From positions 620,001-684,000 of the forward strand of contig NZ_UETC01000002.1 of assembly GCF_900116765.1 (NCBI RefSeq): DNA of 64,000 bases. Reading direction: 5' to 3'. A program made the position numbers and the translations under genes. This DNA comes from Jannaschia seohaensis. GTDB lineage: Bacteria > Pseudomonadota > Alphaproteobacteria > Rhodobacterales > Rhodobacteraceae. Numbering within the stretch: the stretch's first letter is position 1; every line of letters starts with the position of its first letter. Below the pieces are notes generated by a model that worked only from the letters and a program-made list of their open reading frames with translations, was not told the DNA's origin and made no database searches. This document shows, one piece after another, positions 9,292 to 18,159 of the stretch.

Positions 9292-10167
9292 TCAGGGACG
9301 TGGCTCGCCGCCAGCGAAGTGCGCCTTGAAGCGGGGCGCGGCAAAAGCCATGAACGCTTTTACCTCAGGGCGACGATATGCTGCGGCGCCAGCCAGCAGC
9401 CAGATCTCCATCTCCGACCCCTCCGGCGGCGGGAAGCAACGGACGAGTCGGCTCTCGCGATCCCCCTGGATCGTGGGCACCGGGCCGATCCCGCGCCCGG
9501 TGAGGATGGCCATGACAAGGGCGCTCGGGGAGTCGAAGAACAGCACGTTCCGCCGTGCGGATGGGATGTGCTCCAGCATCACGACAGTGTGGTCGTCTAG
9601 GTCGTCGTCGTAGCACGCCGGCAAACCGCGCGCAGCCGCGTAGGCCTCCGAGGCGTAGTACGTCCACTCCGTCCGCCCGACCTGGCGGCCCACGAGCGCC
9701 GAATCCGGCGCACGTGCGCATAGGCGCAGCGCTACGTCGGCCTCGTCGGCGGTCAGGTCGAGGTTGCGCTTGGACGTCATGAACTCGAACGAGACGCCGG
9801 GCATATCGGCCACAAAACTGACGAAGACGTCTGACAGCTCCGCGTTGATGGCATCGTCCCAGGATGTGAACCTGACAGGCGCCCGGGCCTTGGTTCGTTG
9901 CGATCGTGCCAACTCCTCCAGCGCGCCCGCGGCCTTGCGCAGGTCTTCGGCGGCGGGGCGCAAGGCCGCGCCCTCCGCGGTCAGGCGGAAGCCGCGCGTA
10001 TCGCGGGCGAACAGCCTTAGCCCGAGCGCACGCTCCAAGGCATCGACCCGGCGCGCGACCGTCGTTTGCGCCAGCCCGAGCACGCGCGACGCCGCCAGGG
10101 TGGATCCTTGCTCGGCCACGGCAAGGAAGATGCGGGCGTCGCCCCAATCGTGAAATCGGTTCTTCAT
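9292..10167 (-). CDS. LysR-family transcriptional regulator
   Basis: 291 residues, from MKNRFHDWGDARIFLAVAEQ. The winged helix spans residues about 5-65 (GSTLAASRVLGLAQTTVARRVDALE); the effector domain follows, with the C-terminal part (EMEIWLLAGAAAYRRPEVKAF) intact. The open frame extends upstream to 10716, but homology begins at 10167, so the later start is chosen. It is divergent from the small gene at 10260 and probably controls the 10260-11306 group. Ligand unknown. Confidence 0.9.
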   Translation of the reverse strand: MKNRFHDWGDARIFLAVAEQGSTLAASRVLGLAQTTVARRVDALERALGLRLFARDTRGFRLTAEGAALRPAAEDLRKAAGALEELARSQRTKARAPVRFTSWDDAINAELSDVFVSFVADMPGVSFEFMTSKRNLDLTADEADVALRLCARAPDSALVGRQVGRTEWTYYASEAYAAARGLPACYDDDLDDHTVVMLEHIPSARRNVLFFDSPSALVMAILTGRGIGPVPTIQGDRESRLVRCFPPPEGSEMEIWLLAGAAAYRRPEVKAFMAFAAPRFKAHFAGGEPRP

Positions 10168-10259
10168 TTTCGCAGAGCAGCACATCGTCCCGACGGATAC
10201 CAGATCTCCGATGCCTTGCCGTAGCCTGACCGGGACACAGAGCACGAAAGGACTGCGCC

Positions 10260-10478
10260 ATGACCGCCATCGGCATCGCTGCTTCCCAAATCCGTCGCCC
10301 CGCCTTCGCCGCCATCCTGCGCCGCGTGGCGGTCGGCCTTGCCCCGGCGGCACCCGATGCGGACGAAGCGCGCGCGCGCCGGGCCTTCGTGCAGGAGATG
10401 ATCGCGCGCAACCCCGACGCCTTTTCGAGCGATCTCGACGTTCACGCGCTGATGCAGCACTATCCCGGCCAGCTCTGA
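10260..10478 (+). CDS. Small hypothetical protein
   Basis: 72 residues, starting MTAIGIAASQIRRPAFA, with Shine-Dalgarno AAAGGACTGC. A basic N-terminal half is followed by an Ala/Arg-rich helix and RAFVQEMIARNPDAFSSDLDVHALMQHYPGQL. No family recognised. It is divergent from the LysR gene and 18 bp ahead of the acetyltransferase gene, so probably first in a short operon. Confidence 0.6.
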   Translation: MTAIGIAASQIRRPAFAAILRRVAVGLAPAAPDADEARARRAFVQEMIARNPDAFSSDLDVHALMQHYPGQL

Positions 10479-10496
10479 GCCGCACGGAGCGCCAAG

Positions 10497-11021
10497 ATGA
10501 TCCCAACCGTCGCGCGGGCCACCACCCGCGAAGACCTCGACGCCGTGCGAGACCTGATCCGCGCCTTCGCCGCCTGGGGCACGGAGCAAGAGAAGCAGAT
10601 GGGAGGGTCCGGAACCCCAAAGGTGTTCGCCGATCTAGATGTCGAGCTTGCAGGGCTGCCCTGCCCCTTCGGCCCGCCCGGCGGCTGCCTCGTTCTCGCC
10701 CGGCTCGACGGCGCACCTGCGGGTTGTGTCGGCTTCCGCGACCTCGGCCGAGGCACGATGGAGGTCAAGCGCATGTTCGTCCTTCCGGAGATGTGGGGCC
10801 GAGGCGTGGGCGGCGCGATGCTCGATGTTCTCCTTATCGAGGCGCGTGCGGCCGGACACGCCCGCGCCGTCCTATCGACCCATCACGCGCTACTCGCCGC
10901 GCAGACGCTCTATGCGCGCAAAGGTTTCCGTCCCATGCCACCGACGGGGGAACTTCCGGGCATAGAGCCCGATATCGAGATATTCATGGCGATGCTCCTT
11001 CACACGCCGGACCGGATTTGA
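10497..11021 (+). CDS. GNAT-family N-acetyltransferase
   Basis: 174 residues. The GNAT core is visible: GTMEVKRMFVLPEMWGRGVGGAML holds the acetyl-CoA pyrophosphate loop (RGVGGAML, the R/Q-x-x-G-x-G/A motif), followed by the helix and LSTHHALLAAQTLYARKGFRPM, the usual final motif. Start supported by GGAGCGCCAAG. It follows the 72-residue gene and is separated by 3 bp from the broken ChaC gene. The acceptor substrate is unknown. Confidence 0.88.
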   Translation: MIPTVARATTREDLDAVRDLIRAFAAWGTEQEKQMGGSGTPKVFADLDVELAGLPCPFGPPGGCLVLARLDGAPAGCVGFRDLGRGTMEVKRMFVLPEMWGRGVGGAMLDVLLIEARAAGHARAVLSTHHALLAAQTLYARKGFRPMPPTGELPGIEPDIEIFMAMLLHTPDRI

Positions 11022-11024
11022 AGC

Positions 11025-11324
11025 ATGACAGACCCCCTTTTCCATCACCCCGAGTTGCGCGACCGGATCGAGGATGCGGAGACCTCCTTCTTCCGCCGCT
11101 TCACCATCGACGCCGTGGTCGCGCAGTATCCGCATCTGGAAGCCTTCCGCGCCTTCACCCAGAGCGACGAGGTGCGCGAGGCGCTCCGGGCCGAGGCGCT
11201 CGCCGGGCACGAGGGGGACCTGTGGGTCTTCGCCTATGGCTCGCTGATCTGGAAACCCGGCGCTGCGCTTCGCCGAGATCCGGCGCGCCTATGCGCCGGA
11301 GCATGAGCGGCGATTCCACGGTCG
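11025..11324 (+). pseudogene. ChaC-type gamma-glutamylcyclotransferase, frameshifted and truncated
   Basis: The N-terminal part reads MTDPLFHHPELRDRIEDAE and reaches WVFAYGSLIWKPG, the YGSL substrate-binding motif of ChaC (glutathione-degrading gamma-glutamylcyclotransferase). At about 11255 a one-base shift is needed to continue as ALRFAEIRRAYAPEHERRF, which is typical of the family. The match then ends abruptly at about 11315, where a sulfotransferase tail begins. The C-terminal half is missing, so it should be inactive. Confidence 0.8.
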
Positions 11325-11480
11325 ATCCCCGCCGACCGCCTGCTCGTCTTCACGCCCGCCAACGGGTGTAAGCCGCTTTGCCGCTTCTTGGGTGTCCCGG
11401 TCCCTGAAACGGACTTCCCGCGGAGCAATGCGCGCGATGAGTTCTGGGCGATGTTCGGGGGCGAACCGATCACGGCGTGC
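11325..11480 (+). pseudogene. C-terminal relic of a sulfotransferase-family gene
   Basis: The plus-strand frame reads IPADRLLVFTPANGCKPLCRFLGVPVPETDFPR and then SNARDEFWAMFG. This is the usual C-terminal region of P-loop sulfotransferase-like proteins (the FLGVPVP...FPR element). No N-terminus or PAPS-binding part is present. It abuts the ChaC relic without a spacer, so the two were joined by deletion or recombination. Confidence 0.65.
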
Positions 11481-11738
11481 GCAACGGAGCCTAGTTCCGA
11501 AATTGCCTTGGACGCGGATTGTCCATCTGCGCGCCCGAGCAAGATCGCGCCAGCAGGGATCGCCTGAGGGACGTGATGGTCCGACGGCGCCGAACGGCGA
11601 GGGCCTGGAGCTTAGGGGCGGTATCGGCGGTGCATCGCCGCCGAGACCGCCCACCCGGTGTCGCACATCCTCGGCCTCCCTTCGCGACGGGCGCGCCCGA
11701 CCGGCCGGAGCGGTCGGGGCAAGCCGCGGCGGGCCGGA
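11481..11738. other. Decayed stretch
   Basis: GC-rich sequence with no supported gene between the sulfotransferase relic and the YRG-repeat protein. Confidence 0.4.
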
Positions 11739-11954
11739 TCAGGCGCCGGTCGGGAGCATCTTGACCGGGCGGGCCGGCGCGGCGCCATGCGGTGCGCCGC
11801 GATAGCGCAGTGCGGCGGGGGCGATGCGGGGTGCGGGTCGCGTTGAGAGACCGTCATGGCGGACGCCGCGGTAGATCAGGTCGCGGGCGCAGGGCGCGGC
11901 CGGGGCGGTCTCGGAGGCGGTGTAGGCGAAGCCGCGGTAGATCAGCGTGGTCAT
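11739..11954 (-). CDS. Small YRG-repeat protein (DUF4278-like)
   Basis: 71 residues with three copies of a short motif: TLIYRGFAY at the start, DLIYRGVRH in the middle and ALRYRGAPH near the end. The L-x-YRG-x-x-Y/H motif is typical of DUF4278 proteins, whose role is unknown. Start supported by GAGAAGGAAACGG. It lies about 80 bp downstream of the cyclase gene on the same strand and may be cotranscribed with it (inference). Confidence 0.6.
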   Translation of the reverse strand: MTTLIYRGFAYTASETAPAAPCARDLIYRGVRHDGLSTRPAPRIAPAALRYRGAPHGAAPARPVKMLPTGA

Positions 11955-12036
11955 GGGTCCGTTTCCTTCTCTGACTGCGCATCATCGCGCTGAGAAGGAC
12001 ATCGCAGATCCCGTGGGGCCTCCGCTGTGAACGCGA

Positions 12037-13905
12037 TCACAAGGGGTCCGCACACCGCCGATCCGCATCGGTCCAGACATGCAGGCGGGCCGTCCTGCCC
12101 CGCAAGCGCCGCAGACCGGCCTCTCCCAGGCGCAGCCGGTCGACCCAGGCCCGCGGGCTTGCGGTGGCCTGCAAAAGCGCGTCGGAGACGGCGACCCGCG
12201 CGCCATCCGCCCTGGCCACCTCCTGGAGGCGGTTCGCGGTGTTGACCACGTCGCCGGTGACCGTGACGTGGCGCTGCCTGGCGCCGCCGAGTACGGCGGC
12301 GCGGACACGGCCCATATGGGCGCCGATGCGGATCGGGATCGGCGGCGCCTCCCGCGCGGTCTCCTCCAGCAGCGCCTGGACGCAGGCGAGGGCCGCCTCG
12401 GCGTCGTCGTCTCGCGCCTCGGGCAGGCCGAAGAGGATCATGGCACCGTCGCCAGCGAACTGCTCGACCACGCCGCCCGAAGCGATGGCGGCCCGCTCGA
12501 CGGCGCCGTGGAAGCGGGCAAGGAACCGTTCCGCCCCATCGGGCCCAAGCGCCTCGCCAGTCGCCGTCCAGCCTGCGACATCGACGAAAAGCGCCGCGGC
12601 GAGCTGCGCGCGGCCCTCGAAGGCGGGGGACGCGGCCTCGGAGAGCGCCTCCGTCAGCAACGGCGAGGTGTAGCGCGCGAGGTTTTCGGCGCGCCGTCTC
12701 GCCCGCGCCGCGCGCAGCCCCATACCGAGGGTCGCGCTGCCGGCGAAGGCCAGCGCCAGCGTGACCGTGTCGAGCCACCAGCCCGCCGCGAGCGCGGCCT
12801 GCGCCGTTCCGCCCAGCAGGAACGCGCCGCCGATCAGGGCCGGCCCAACGCGCACCGCACGAGGCCGCGTTGCGGCGAGCAGACCGAGCGCGCCCGCGGC
12901 AAGACTGCCCAGGATATCGAGCAACCACGCCGCCCGATCGCGGCGCAACGCACGACCTTCCTGCAAGTTGGCGGCGAGCGTGGCATGGAGCGCAACGCCC
13001 GGTAGCGCCGCATCGAAGGCGGTCGGGTGACGGTCACCCAGACCCGTCCCGGTGAGGCCGAGGAAGACCACGCGTCCCGCCAGTTCGGCCCGGCCCACCT
13101 CGCGCAGGGACCAGGTCGGGATCGTGCCGGCGGGGCCGTAGGGGACGAGCGGGATCGCCCCGTCCGGGTCGAGCGCGACTTCCCTGGCCCCAGCCGTGAC
13201 GGCGCCGTCTCGCGCGCGTCCGGGGCCTCGCAGCACGAGCGGCGCACCGGGACCGGCCGCGCGCATTGCGGCGAGCGCCAGTCCCGGCACGCGGATCGAC
13301 CCGTCACCGGTGGTCACCGAGATCCATGCGGGAAGACGGCGCATCCTGCCGTCCGGATCGGGCCGGGCGTTCACGTGCCCCAGCCGGACCAAGCCGGCGA
13401 GCGCGTCGGTCGGTCCCTCCATGCCCGCGGGAAAGCCCGGGGGCATACCGACCGTGGCGTCGAAGCCGCTGCGGCGCGCGGCCTCCGCCAGGGCGGCGGA
13501 GGCCGCCGCGTCCGGTTGGCCGAGCGCGACGGACGCGACCATTCCGGGTGCCTGCGCCAGCGCCCGCGCCAGAACGGCGTCGCCCTGGCGCGGATCGATC
13601 AGCAGCAGGTCCATGGCGATCGCGGCGGGGCCTCGCTCCGAGATCGCGTCGACCGCCGCGGCCAGCGCCGCGCGCGGCGGGGGAAAGCCGCCCATGGCCG
13701 TCAGGTCGGTCTCGTCGATCAGCACGATGGCGGTTCCCTCAGGCGGCGGCAGCGGCCCGCGCAGCGTCATCCGTGCGTCAAGCAGGCGGCCCTCCACCGC
13801 CGCGCCCGGGCCGGTCGTGCGACCTGGATGCCAAACCCCAATCGCGAACGAGAGCGCCAAAGCCGCGATCCAGGGAAGCAGCGCGCGGCCAGGCCACGGG
13901 CTCAT
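12037..13905 (-). CDS. CHASE2-domain adenylate/guanylate cyclase
   Basis: A 622-residue membrane-bound class III cyclase making cAMP or cGMP. One N-terminal helix (PWIAALALSFAIGVW) precedes a periplasmic CHASE2 sensor (about 35-340, with IVLIDETDLTAMGG and VVFLGLTGTGLGDRHPT). Further membrane helices lie at about 340-410, and the catalytic domain at about 430-590. Both metal-binding Asp residues are seen: LFVDVAGWT and FAGDGAMILFG. VNTANRLQ carries the usual transition-state Asn/Arg region. Its ATG overlaps the FecR-like stop (ATGA), so the two are translationally coupled. A CRP-type receptor is divergently encoded next to them. Nucleotide specificity cannot be decided from sequence alone. 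Confidence 0.88.
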   Translation of the reverse strand: MSPWPGRALLPWIAALALSFAIGVWHPGRTTGPGAAVEGRLLDARMTLRGPLPPPEGTAIVLIDETDLTAMGGFPPPRAALAAAVDAISERGPAAIAMDLLLIDPRQGDAVLARALAQAPGMVASVALGQPDAAASAALAEAARRSGFDATVGMPPGFPAGMEGPTDALAGLVRLGHVNARPDPDGRMRRLPAWISVTTGDGSIRVPGLALAAMRAAGPGAPLVLRGPGRARDGAVTAGAREVALDPDGAIPLVPYGPAGTIPTWSLREVGRAELAGRVVFLGLTGTGLGDRHPTAFDAALPGVALHATLAANLQEGRALRRDRAAWLLDILGSLAAGALGLLAATRPRAVRVGPALIGGAFLLGGTAQAALAAGWWLDTVTLALAFAGSATLGMGLRAARARRRAENLARYTSPLLTEALSEAASPAFEGRAQLAAALFVDVAGWTATGEALGPDGAERFLARFHGAVERAAIASGGVVEQFAGDGAMILFGLPEARDDDAEAALACVQALLEETAREAPPIPIRIGAHMGRVRAAVLGGARQRHVTVTGDVVNTANRLQEVARADGARVAVSDALLQATASPRAWVDRLRLGEAGLRRLRGRTARLHVWTDADRRCADPL

Positions 13906-14534
13906 CGCGACCGCCGGGCCTGCCAAGCCGGGCCGATCCGGGCGCCGAGGGCATCGACGCGCTCCGCGTCCCAGCTCTGGACGGGGCCGAGCGCGCCCTG
14001 GGCCGTCACCTCGACGCCCTCGCCTGGGCCCAACAGCACGACGCTCCGGCGCCCGCCCACCGCGACGCGTCCTTCGCGCACGAAAGCGGTGGTGGCCTCG
14101 CCGGACACCTCCACCGCCCATTCGGTCGAGCGCACGGCGGCCACGGCCGAGGGCGTGCGCACCTCGAACCCGCCCGAGCGTGGCCGGGGCAGCAGGAATC
14201 CCGCGACGCCCCTGAGGAGCCGCACCGCGCCGCCCTCCTCGGGCGGCACGAGTAGCGCGTCGAGATCGATCCGCGTGTCCGGCCCCACATCGACCGTCAG
14301 CCCCGAATCGCACAGGATGCGGACACGCGCCGCGGCCTCGGTGCGGATGCGGTCGCCGGTCGCCAGCACATGGCCTACAACCGCCGTCACGCGAGTCCGG
14401 CCGCGCTGGATCGTCGCGGCGCCGATCGTCACCTCGACGACCTGGCAGAAGGTCTCGCCCTGAGCGCGCGTGCCGCCCGGTGCGAGCAGAAGGAGCGCGC
14501 AGAGCAGGCTGCGGCATGTTGGTCCGGTCGGCAT
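13902..14534 (-). CDS. FecR-domain periplasmic protein
   Basis: 210 residues with a signal peptide (LLCALLLLAPGGTRAQG). A FecR-like beta domain follows: GHVLATGDRIRTEAAARVRILCDSG, then FEVRTPSAVAAVRSTEWAV. This RTPSAVAAVRGT-type motif is typical of FecR/LysM-FecR proteins next to CHASE2 cyclases. It is likely secreted to the periplasm and may act as the ligand or partner of the CHASE2 sensor (inference). Start supported by GGGAGCCCCG. First gene of the unit with the cyclase. Confidence 0.85.
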   Translation of the reverse strand: MPTGPTCRSLLCALLLLAPGGTRAQGETFCQVVEVTIGAATIQRGRTRVTAVVGHVLATGDRIRTEAAARVRILCDSGLTVDVGPDTRIDLDALLVPPEEGGAVRLLRGVAGFLLPRPRSGGFEVRTPSAVAAVRSTEWAVEVSGEATTAFVREGRVAVGGRRSVVLLGPGEGVEVTAQGALGPVQSWDAERVDALGARIGPAWQARRSR

Positions 14535-14677
14535 CGGGGCTCCCGCGTGGCGGCCCGGTCGGGCGTTCGGCCAAAGCCTAGCAAAGCGACCGCGAGTTGT
14601 ATCGCCTGCCGTCCCTTTGGGCGGAGGGCTCTATCCAACCCGCCCGGATATTGACCACACCGAGGCTTCGGAGCCAA
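14535..14677. promoter_or_regulatory. Divergent promoter region of the FecR/cyclase unit and the CRP-type gene
   Basis: The 143-bp gap holds the start regions of both transcripts. No clear CRP palindrome was identified by eye, although autoregulation by the adjacent regulator is plausible. Confidence 0.35.
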
Positions 14678-15397
14678 ATGGCGGGCATGCGGGAGGACGA
14701 GAAAATCGCGGCGCTTGCGCGCGCTTACGTCCTCGCAGGACTGGATACGCGCGTCCTGTCGGTATTGGCGAGGGACAGCCGGGCGGTCCCGCACGCATCG
14801 GGCGAGGTGCTGTTCCTGGCCGGCGACGCGCCTGACGGGATGCGGATCGTTCTGTCGGGGCTCGTCCGCATCTGGATCTCGGACGCGGAGGGTCGGGAGC
14901 TGACGCTCGCGCTCCTGGAGCCAGGCGACGCCTTCGGCGAGATCGCCCTGCTGGACGGGCTACCGCGCTCGGCCGGGGCGACCGCAATCGAGGCGGGCAA
15001 GTGCCTTCTGCTTCCCGCGCGCGGCTTCTCCCGCGCGCTGCAGGCCGAGCCGGTGCTCGCGCGCCATCTCGTCGGGGTCCTCTGCGAGACGTTACGACGC
15101 AACACCGAGGCGCTCGGCGCCTTCGCCTTCCTCGGACTCGACGGACGGCTCGCACAGAAACTGCACGACCTCGCCGCCGACCATGCGGTCGCCGAGGGCG
15201 CGGGCGCACGCTTCGTGCGTCGCTTCTCTCAGGGCGACTTGGCGCGGATGCTGGGCGTGAGCCGGGAGGCGGTCAACAAGCGCCTCAAAGCGCTCGTGCA
15301 TGACGGCATCGTCCGCGTAGAGGATGGCCTGCTGCGTGTCCCCGACCTCAGCGCCCTGGCCGAGCGTGGGCGCGCAGAGGCCAGCCTGAGCGCCTGA
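14678..15397 (+). CDS. CRP/FNR-family transcriptional regulator
   Basis: 239 residues from MAGMREDEKIAAL. A cyclic-nucleotide-binding fold covers about 15-130 (GDAFGEIALLDGLPRSAGATA, the phosphate-binding cassette with the GEIALL and RSA elements), a long helix about 130-155, and a C-terminal helix-turn-helix (FSQGDLARMLGVSREAVNKRLKAL). The conserved cassette suggests it binds cAMP or cGMP. The open frame extends to 14597, but the start at 14678 has GGAG upstream and gives normal length. Divergent from the FecR/cyclase pair, it is the obvious receptor for that cyclase. Confidence 0.9.
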   Translation: MAGMREDEKIAALARAYVLAGLDTRVLSVLARDSRAVPHASGEVLFLAGDAPDGMRIVLSGLVRIWISDAEGRELTLALLEPGDAFGEIALLDGLPRSAGATAIEAGKCLLLPARGFSRALQAEPVLARHLVGVLCETLRRNTEALGAFAFLGLDGRLAQKLHDLAADHAVAEGAGARFVRRFSQGDLARMLGVSREAVNKRLKALVHDGIVRVEDGLLRVPDLSALAERGRAEASLSA

Positions 15398-15419
15398 GTT
15401 CCCCGTTGCGCGGTGCCTC

Positions 15420-15547
15420 CGATCCTGGCCAGCCGACGCGCATCCCCGGGGCCTTGAGGGCGTCACCGCCGGCGATCGAGTGGTCGGTCACCGACCGGGG
15501 CTACGATGCCGACTGGTTCCGCGACGCCCTGAAAGACAAGGGTATCC
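15420..15547 (+). pseudogene. IS5-family (IS427-type) transposase fragment
   Basis: Only an internal piece remains: IEWSVTDRGYDADWFRDALKDKGIR, the region around the second catalytic Asp of IS427-type transposases (DRGYDAD). It is cut by the left end of the next IS5-family element. Confidence 0.75.
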
Positions 15548-16681
15548 GGCGTTGTCGCAGAACTCTGGCCGTCGGGAACTCACGTCATGACTCCTCGCGG
15601 TTGGTTAGACGGGCTGGATGAGCAAGCCCACGCCCGCCAGCTACCGCACGACGAGCTGGTCCAGCTCCAACGCCGCGCTCGGCAACCCTGGGTCGCTGAT
15701 GATCTGACTGGACAAGGAGATGGCTTGGCACGCGCGGGATGAGGGCCGCCAAGGGCGCCCGCCGGCCCTCTCGAAGGCGGCGAACCAGTTCTGCCTGTCG
15801 ATCGAGACGCTGTTAAAGCTGCCGCTCAGGCAGACCGCCGGGATGGTTGCCAGCCTGCTGCGCTTGGCCGGGCTGGACTGGCCCGTCCCGGACTACTCCA
15901 CGCTGTCCCGCAGGCAGAAGACTCTGACGGTGCAGATCCCGTATCGCCGTGCCGGCGGGCCGCTGAACCTGCTGGTCCCCTCTCGTGACATCACGTCTTG
16001 ATGCACTGCCGGGCAATGGACAGCACCCGCATCAAGTTTCTTGGCGGCGGCGAATGGCAGGCCCGCAAGCACGGTGCTAAGGGCCGACGCCAATGGCGCA
16101 AGGCCCATCTGGCCAGGGATACCGCCACCTCCGACATCCGCGCGGTCGAGTTCACCCCCAGCCGGGAAGGCGACAGCCCCGTCCTGCCAGACCTGCTGGA
16201 CCGGCTCGTGGACGGCGAAGACATCGGCACAGTAACCGCGGACGAGGCCTACGATACACGACGCTTGCACTGCGCCATCATCACACGCGGCGGCACGGCG
16301 ATCATTCCAATCCGAAAGAAAGGCCGGGCTTGGAAAGAGGACTGCCCAGCTGCGCGCGCCATGTTCCTCGGACCAGTGGCCGACACTGTCTCGCCGCGCA
16401 ATGAAACCCTCCGGGCCAGGCGTCACTACGGCCGCGGGTTCTGGAAGCGCTGGACCGGATACCACGCCCGCAGCCGCGTCCAGGCCAGAATGCGGGGCTT
16501 GAAGGCCTTCGGCGAGCGCATCGCCGCGCGAGACCCCGACCGCCAGACCGCCAAAATCCACATCCGCGTCGTCCTCATCAACGGCTTCAACGCCCTCGCC
16601 ACCGCCGAGAGCGTCCGCGTGGCCTGATCCTGAAGGGGAAGGGGGACGTCATGCCTCAAGCCGCCTTTCTGCAGCAACGCC
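15548..16681 (+). mobile_element. IS5-family insertion sequence (IS903-type), degenerate
   Basis: About 1.13 kb. The left end GGCGTTGTCGCAGAAC and the inverted right end GGCGTTGCTGCAGAAA match in most positions. Between them lies a broken DDE transposase gene. It is inserted in an older IS427-type fragment, so the insertions are nested. Confidence 0.7.
15618..16627 (+). pseudogene. IS5-family transposase, broken by a stop and a 41-bp insertion
   Basis: It begins MSKPTPASYRTTSWSSSN. An in-frame TGA sits where the family has Trp (LMI-stop-LDKEMAWHA). The reading continues through DWPVPDYSTLSRRQKTL to GGPLNLLV, where about 41 bases not found in the family separate it from DSTRIKFLG (the motif with the first catalytic Asp). 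The remainder, to ATAESVRVA, is in another frame and well preserved (VTADEAYDTRR, GFWKRWTGYH). Two lesions make it inactive. The same insertion occurs in the relic near 39.75 kb. Confidence 0.85.
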
Positions 16682-16857
16682 CCCTCGTGGCCAAAATCCT
16701 ACCAACGCTCCTGCGCATCATGGGCGAAACGATCCCGATCCCGGCGCCAACCAACCGTCAGATCGCGTCCACAGCATGATGTTAAGGACGGACTCTTCAT
16801 ATACCTCTGAAATCAAGAGGCTAATCTCGAGCGGCCTTCACAGGATCTCGCCCGCGG
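16682..16857. other. Spacer after the IS5 copy
   Basis: No gene. It includes the downstream flank of the DmdA-like gene. Confidence 0.4.
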
Positions 16858-17997
16858 TCAAGCGACAGCGATGGACTTCTTGGGATCGTAGAATGGACGC
16901 TCGACGATTGTGGCCTTCGTCGGCCCCGAGCGAGTCACGACCTCGACCGCCATGCCGATATGGGCGACGTTCGCGGACACCATCGCAAGCGCGATGTTGC
17001 ACTCCAGCCGCGGCGAATAGACGGCCGAGGTCACCTTGCCGACGCTCTCGCCATCCGCATTGACCGCCCAGAAGGTCGTGTTCGGACCTTTCAGCGGGTC
17101 GCAGTCGATGATGAGGCCGACCTGCTTGCGGGCCACGCCCTGCTCCTTGATCCGGCGCAGCGCGGCCTTGCCGATGAACTCGGCCTCCATGTCAAGATCG
17201 ACCAGCCGGTCGAGTCCCAGCTCGTAAGGATTGGTGTCGATGTCGGCATCGGCGTGGTAGGAGAGCATCCCGCCCTCGATGCGCCGGATGGAGGAGGTGT
17301 GGCCAGGCTTCAGGCCGAACTCCATGCCCGCTACCATGATCAGCTCCCAGAGCGCGTCGCCATAGGCACTGTCACGGAGGTAGATCTCGTAGCCCAATTC
17401 GCTGGACCAGCCGGTGCGAGACACCAGGAGCGGAATGCCGTCGAGGCTCAACTCGCGGTGCCAGTAATATTTCAGATCCAGTATGCTGTCACCGAAAAGC
17501 GATTGCATGATGAGGCCCGATTTCGGTCCCTGCAGTTGCAGAGGCGACACGTCCGGCTCACCGATCGTCACATCCATCCCGGAATTAATGGCAAGGCCCT
17601 CCGCCCAGAGCCTGATGTCACTGTCGGCAAGCGAGATCCAGAAGTGGTTCTCGGCCAGCCGCAGCAGGATCGGGTCGTTCAGAATGCCACCCTTCGCGTT
17701 CGTGATGAGGATATACTTGCACTGGCCGACGGCCATCTTCGACAGGTCGCGCGGCGTGAGCATCTGGACGAAACGCGCGGCATCCGGTCCGGTGATCTCG
17801 ACCTGGCGCTCGACACCGACATCGCACAGGATCGCATCGTTGACGAGGTTCCAAAAGTTCTGCTCGGGATCGCCGAAATCGCGCGGGATATACATGTGGT
17901 TGTAGACCGAGAACCCCTTGGCCCCCCAACGCACTGTGGCATCGAAATAAGGGGATTTTCGGATCTGCGTGCCAAAGCCGAAGTCGTCTGCGCGCAT
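16858..17997 (-). CDS. GcvT-family folate-dependent methyltransferase, DmdA-like
   Basis: 379 residues, from MRADDFGFGTQIRKSPYF; the start follows GGGAGAAATTC (a longer frame to 18069 has no ribosome site). Family features include FSVYNHMYIPRDF, the CDVGVERQVEITGPDAARFVQ block, LTPRDLSKMAVGQCKY, FWISLADSDI, QGPKS and YELGLDRLVDLD. This is the glycine-cleavage T-protein fold using tetrahydrofolate as methyl acceptor. The VYNHM...DVGVERQV pattern resembles DMSP demethylase (DmdA) more than GcvT. True DmdA activity is not proven, as several related clades demethylate other substrates. Cytoplasmic, with an Lrp-type regulator just upstream. Confidence 0.8.
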   Translation of the reverse strand: MRADDFGFGTQIRKSPYFDATVRWGAKGFSVYNHMYIPRDFGDPEQNFWNLVNDAILCDVGVERQVEITGPDAARFVQMLTPRDLSKMAVGQCKYILITNAKGGILNDPILLRLAENHFWISLADSDIRLWAEGLAINSGMDVTIGEPDVSPLQLQGPKSGLIMQSLFGDSILDLKYYWHRELSLDGIPLLVSRTGWSSELGYEIYLRDSAYGDALWELIMVAGMEFGLKPGHTSSIRRIEGGMLSYHADADIDTNPYELGLDRLVDLDMEAEFIGKAALRRIKEQGVARKQVGLIIDCDPLKGPNTTFWAVNADGESVGKVTSAVYSPRLECNIALAMVSANVAHIGMAVEVVTRSGPTKATIVERPFYDPKKSIAVA

Positions 17998-18159
17998 GAA
18001 TTTCTCCCTTGCTTTTCGTCGGCCCGGTGGGTCGGAGATCGATTGAGCCTGGCGCAGATCTACACTCAAAGCCCGTGGCGGCGCGGACTAAAAAAAAGGC
18101 GGCTGAAGACCTGACGGACTAGTTTTGAGGCGGAGTTCAGGCCGTTTGGTCCGCCGGCA

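Noticed and set aside
12037-14574. One 845-residue protein joining FecR and cyclase regions
   Set aside because: The upstream part of this frame is a shadow of the FecR-like gene in another phase; a good ATG at 13905 overlaps the FecR stop.
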